Shown here: positions 5,555 to 7,630 of the stretch, one piece after another
Numbering within the stretch: position 1 is the stretch's first letter
How the letters are laid out: each line of letters begins with the position of its first letter
Origin: Anaerolineales bacterium
Lineage (GTDB): Bacteria; Chloroflexota; Anaerolineae; Anaerolineales; JABWBV01
Length of the DNA stretch: 7,630 nt
Assembly: GCA_027019845.1 (NCBI GenBank)
Contig: JALUWE010000452.1
Location: 1-7,630, forward strand
Direction: 5' to 3'
Notes under the pieces: model-generated
What the model was told of the DNA's origin: nothing
Seen by the model: the letters and a program-made list of their open reading frames with translations, nothing else
The model's database searches: none
Program-made: the position numbers and the translations under genes

Positions 5555-6392
5555 ACGCTTCCACTATCCTGACCGGCTTGAACAACCCCCGGTCGAAACG
5601 GCCGATCCCCTCCGGCCCCAAGGCGCGCAATTCGGCCTCCACCCGCTGCGCGTCCATCCACAACCCCCGCACGTCCACCCCGCGGCAAACATCCGGCAGC
5701 GGCTCGATCCATTGGCGCACGCGTAAAAACATCTTGCGCGCCCCGCGATAGTTCCCCCGCTCAATCTGCAAATACGCCACCGCGATCTGCAAAATCGCCC
5801 GGTACAGCTCCTTCCCTGGCGTTTCATCTTCGTTCCAGGCATCTTCCAGCAGCTCGTGGGCCTCGAAATATTCCCCCGCGTTGAACAGCCGGATGCCCTC
5901 CCGCGCCCGTTCCGACAACGACTCCCGGCAGGCGGCCTGAATGGCGGCCACGTCCGGGACGCGCAGGTGCTTACGGATCAGGTTGGGCATGTCGCTGGTG
6001 AAGCGCGACCGGGCCAGCACCGCGTCCGCGCCGGCCTCTCTCGCGGTGGTCATGGTTTCCACATCCATGTGCGCGCCAAACGCCAACACCGGGATGCGCC
6101 GGGTCGCCGGGGTGGATTTGAGCAGCGCGATCCACTCCCGCCAGGGGATGTCCCGATTGTTCAAATCGAAAATGATCAGGCCAGGACGCCAGCGGATCAC
6201 CTTCTCGGTCAGCATACCGGTGCGCCCGACCAGATGCTCGGCCAGCTGCCGCGGGGGCGCGAGGGTATCGGGACCGATCTGGTCGGCGTGTTCGATCAAT
6301 TTACAATCGAATCCCAGCCGTTCGATCACGCTCTCGATGCGGGTGCTGAAGAAAAGGTCGGCCACAAAGACCAGGATGAGAGGGGTAGTCAT
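5553..6392 (-). CDS. Degenerate receiver-like domain fused to DUF309
   Basis: This 279-residue protein has two parts. Residues 1-143 look like a response-regulator receiver fold, with the strands LILVFVAD, GLIIFDLN and IPVLAFGA and the helix TAREAGADAVLARS. Asp76 sits at the phospho-acceptor position. The usual acidic pair is reduced to Asp12, the switch Thr/Ser is Gly106, and the conserved Lys is Arg128, so ordinary phosphorylation signalling is doubtful. Residues 155-255 match DUF309: LFNAGEYFEAHELLEDAW (169-186) with Glu177, His179 and Glu180-Glu183, then YRAILQIAVAYLQIERGNYRGA (197-218). DUF309 usually stands alone as a short helical protein of unknown function. The start at 6392 is chosen because the fold begins there; a longer frame to 6488 overlaps the upstream lyase gene. 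No clear SD. It lies 16 bases after that gene, so the two are probably co-transcribed. The TAA stop lies inside the T run of the convergent terminator. Confidence 0.82.
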   Translation of the reverse strand: MTTPLILVFVADLFFSTRIESVIERLGFDCKLIEHADQIGPDTLAPPRQLAEHLVGRTGMLTEKVIRWRPGLIIFDLNNRDIPWREWIALLKSTPATRRIPVLAFGAHMDVETMTTAREAGADAVLARSRFTSDMPNLIRKHLRVPDVAAIQAACRESLSERAREGIRLFNAGEYFEAHELLEDAWNEDETPGKELYRAILQIAVAYLQIERGNYRGARKMFLRVRQWIEPLPDVCRGVDVRGLWMDAQRVEAELRALGPEGIGRFDRGLFKPVRIVEA

Positions 6393-6408
6393 TGCGTTGG
6401 TTGAATGA

Positions 6409-7284
6409 TCAGATTTTTCCGGCCGCTCTGGCACGCTCCAACACCAGCTCGGCCTGCCGGACAACCGGCATGTCCACCATTTTACCATCTAGCGCGAACG
6501 CGCCCGTACCGCTCTCCTGGTGCGCCTGAAAAGCCTCCACGATTTTGCGCGCCTGCGCGATCTCTTCATAGCTGGGGGTGTACACCGCGTGGACGAGCGG
6601 TATCTGGTTGGGGTGGATCAGTTGTTTGCCGGTGAACCCCATTTTCATCCCCTGCCGCGCCTGGGTGGTGAACCCTTCGGGGTCGCGGAAATCGGGGTAG
6701 ACGATGTCGATAGCCTGCAAGCGGTGGGCTTTGGCATACAACACCACCTTGCTGCGCGCGTAAAGCACCTCGACGCCGGATTTGGTGCGCACCGCGCCGA
6801 TGTCGCTGGCGAAGTCCTCCGCGCCGAAGATCAGGGCGGATATGCGCGGCGAGGCTTTGACGATTTCGTCCAGATGCACCACGCCCAGGGCCGATTCGAT
6901 GATCAACAGCAGGGAGATGCTGCCGGGTTTCCAGCCCTGCCGCTGTTCGGTGGAGGCGATCTGATCGTGGAGCCAGCGGACGTGATCGGCGCTGCGCATT
7001 TTGGGGATCACAATTCCGTCCGGGCGGGCGGGCAGCACGCTTTCCAGATCACGGGCTGCCAGATCGGAATCCGTGGCATTGATGCGTACCAGCTTCTCCG
7101 AGTCGCCAAAATCCAGGGTTTGCAGGGCGCGCACTACGGTGCCGCGCGCTTCGTCCTTGCGGTTGAGCGCCACGCCGTCTTCCAGGTCCATGCAGATGGA
7201 ATCGGCTTCCAGTTCGGTGGCCGCTTTTTCGATTTTGCGCCAGTCGGTGCCGGGCATGTAGAGTAAAGATCGTCGGAGGGACAT
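6409..7284 (-). CDS. HpcH/HpaI aldolase / CitE-like CoA-ester lyase
   Basis: This 291-residue cytoplasmic TIM-barrel enzyme is of the type that cleaves or forms 3-hydroxy CoA esters such as malyl-CoA, citramalyl-CoA or citryl-ACP with Mg2+. The N terminus SLRRSLLYMPG is typical of the family. Other marks in order: MDLEDGVALNRKDEAR (32-47), Arg67 in LVRIN, IVIPKM (91-96), the metal-binding Glu130 in LLIIESALGV, Asp157 in FGAEDFASDIGA, and the late GFTGKQLIHPNQIPLVHAVY segment. There are no citrate-lyase alpha or gamma subunit genes beside it, which favours a free CoA-ester lyase over citrate lyase proper. The exact substrate cannot be told. The start at 7284 matches the family; a longer frame to 7359 would translate the octamer repeat and was rejected. 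No SD sequence is visible (GAACTCCCC precedes the ATG). First gene of a two-gene minus-strand unit. Confidence 0.92.
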   Translation of the reverse strand: MSLRRSLLYMPGTDWRKIEKAATELEADSICMDLEDGVALNRKDEARGTVVRALQTLDFGDSEKLVRINATDSDLAARDLESVLPARPDGIVIPKMRSADHVRWLHDQIASTEQRQGWKPGSISLLLIIESALGVVHLDEIVKASPRISALIFGAEDFASDIGAVRTKSGVEVLYARSKVVLYAKAHRLQAIDIVYPDFRDPEGFTTQARQGMKMGFTGKQLIHPNQIPLVHAVYTPSYEEIAQARKIVEAFQAHQESGTGAFALDGKMVDMPVVRQAELVLERARAAGKI

Positions 7285-7330
7285 GGGGAGTTCGAGTTTC
7301 CGGTTTGAGTTGGTGTATTCTGAGGGGTAT

Positions 7331-7354
7331 TGGGTAATTGGGTAATTGGGTAAT
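7331..7354. repeat. Octamer tandem repeat, three copies of TGGGTAAT
   Basis: Three exact copies of TGGGTAAT run from 7331 to 7354, with a degenerate piece (GGGGTAT) just before. It sits about 47 bases upstream of the lyase start and directly adjoins the hairpin array. It can be read as an N-terminal extension of the lyase (QLPNYPITQ...), but that is a common artefact of such repeats. Confidence 0.85.
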
Positions 7355-7355
7355 T

Positions 7356-7630
7356 GCATCCTGAGCGGAGGGCGGGGAGAGTTCGGATGAACTCCGTCCG
7401 CTCGTAGTCGAAGGATGGGGGATGGGGAATTGTGAATTGTGAATTGTGAACGGTTAATTGTGAATTGGGGACTGCATCCTGAGCGGAGGGCGGACGAAGT
7501 CCGATCGAAGTAGAAGGATGGGGGGTGGGGAATTGTGAATTGTGAATTGTGAACGGTTAATTGTGAATTGGGGATTGCATCCTGAGCGGAGGGCGGCGTA
7601 GCCGCTCGAAGTCGAAGGATGGGGGGTGGG
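7356..7630. repeat. Array of 81-base conserved units alternating with variable stem-loop segments
   Basis: Two full 81-base units (7413-7493 and 7516-7596) differ at only two positions. A partial unit precedes them (7356-7375) and another begins at 7617 and runs off the window. Each unit holds G-rich sequence, then six heptads of AATTGTG type (7428-7469 and 7531-7572, the third-from-last heptad being AACGGTT), then GCATCCTGAGCGGAGGGCGG. Between units lie segments of 37, 22 and 20 bases (7376-7412, 7494-7515, 7597-7616). Their sequences differ but all end TCGnAGTnGAA. Around each segment CATCCT and AGGATG close a palindrome: 7357-7417, 7475-7520 and 7578-7621. No gene, transposase or cas gene is visible here. 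Confidence 0.85.

Noticed and set aside
5856..6408. Plus-strand open frames opposite the DUF309 gene
   Set aside because: They are antisense shadows of a GC-rich coding frame with clear homology on the minus strand.
6393..6488. N-terminal extension of the receiver-like/DUF309 gene to 6488
   Set aside because: The extra residues overlap the end of the lyase gene, are rich in Trp, Arg and Pro like an off-frame translation, and precede the start of the receiver-like fold.
6520..7266. Long plus-strand open frame opposite the lyase gene
   Set aside because: Its sequence has the repetitive Gly/Asp/Val bias of a complement frame; the minus strand carries all lyase motifs.
7285..7359. N-terminal extension of the CoA-ester lyase to 7359
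   Set aside because: It would translate the TGGGTAAT tandem repeat; the family N terminus matches the ATG at 7284.
7356..7630. CRISPR array
   Set aside because: Period is regular-looking, but the conserved unit is 81 bases, the variable segments are self-complementary and end in a shared motif, and no cas gene is present.

Overview
The window reads as ordinary bacterial chromosome, most likely from a Chloroflexota (Anaerolineae-like) genome. That placement rests on the combination of a stand-alone GlmU uridylyltransferase domain, a DUF4349 lipoprotein, a receiver-like/DUF309 fusion, weak or absent Shine-Dalgarno sequences before most genes, and many small palindromic repeats between genes. 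It is an inference from gene style; no phylogenetic marker is present.

Left part (1-3274, + strand): the 3' end of an unrecognised gene with an acidic tail, then a tRNA-Gln(TTG) with its own promoter and leader hairpin, then a terminator-like hairpin that ends 11 bases before the next start codon. After it comes a compact run of three genes: a GlmU-type nucleotidyltransferase without its acetyltransferase half, a CNNM/CBS/CorC-type membrane protein, and cytidine deaminase, which overlaps the preceding gene by 14 bases. These are housekeeping functions in cell-wall precursor synthesis, probable divalent-cation homeostasis and pyrimidine salvage.

Middle part (3274-5554, + strand): a MITE-like element of about 150 bp with nested inverted repeats abuts the deaminase stop codon. 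A near-perfect 31-base palindrome then sits directly on a consensus -10 box upstream of a calcineurin-like phosphoesterase. That gene ends in a strong terminator. A second small palindromic repeat of the GTCATTGCGA type lies in the leader of a DUF4349 lipoprotein gene, which ends in a terminator whose core is shared with the MITE-like element.

Right part (5553-7284, - strand): a convergent two-gene unit encodes a CitE-like CoA-ester lyase followed, 16 bases on, by a protein joining a degenerate receiver-like domain to DUF309. Upstream of it (7285-7630) there is no gene. This stretch holds an octamer tandem repeat and then an array of an 81-base conserved unit alternating with 20-37-base segments. 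Each variable segment has a different sequence yet supplies its own small stem-loop. The array runs off the window edge and is the most unusual structure seen here.

No complete novel multi-gene system (defence, secretion, biosynthetic cluster) is visible. The interest is in the repeats, the leader structures and the receiver-like/DUF309 fusion.
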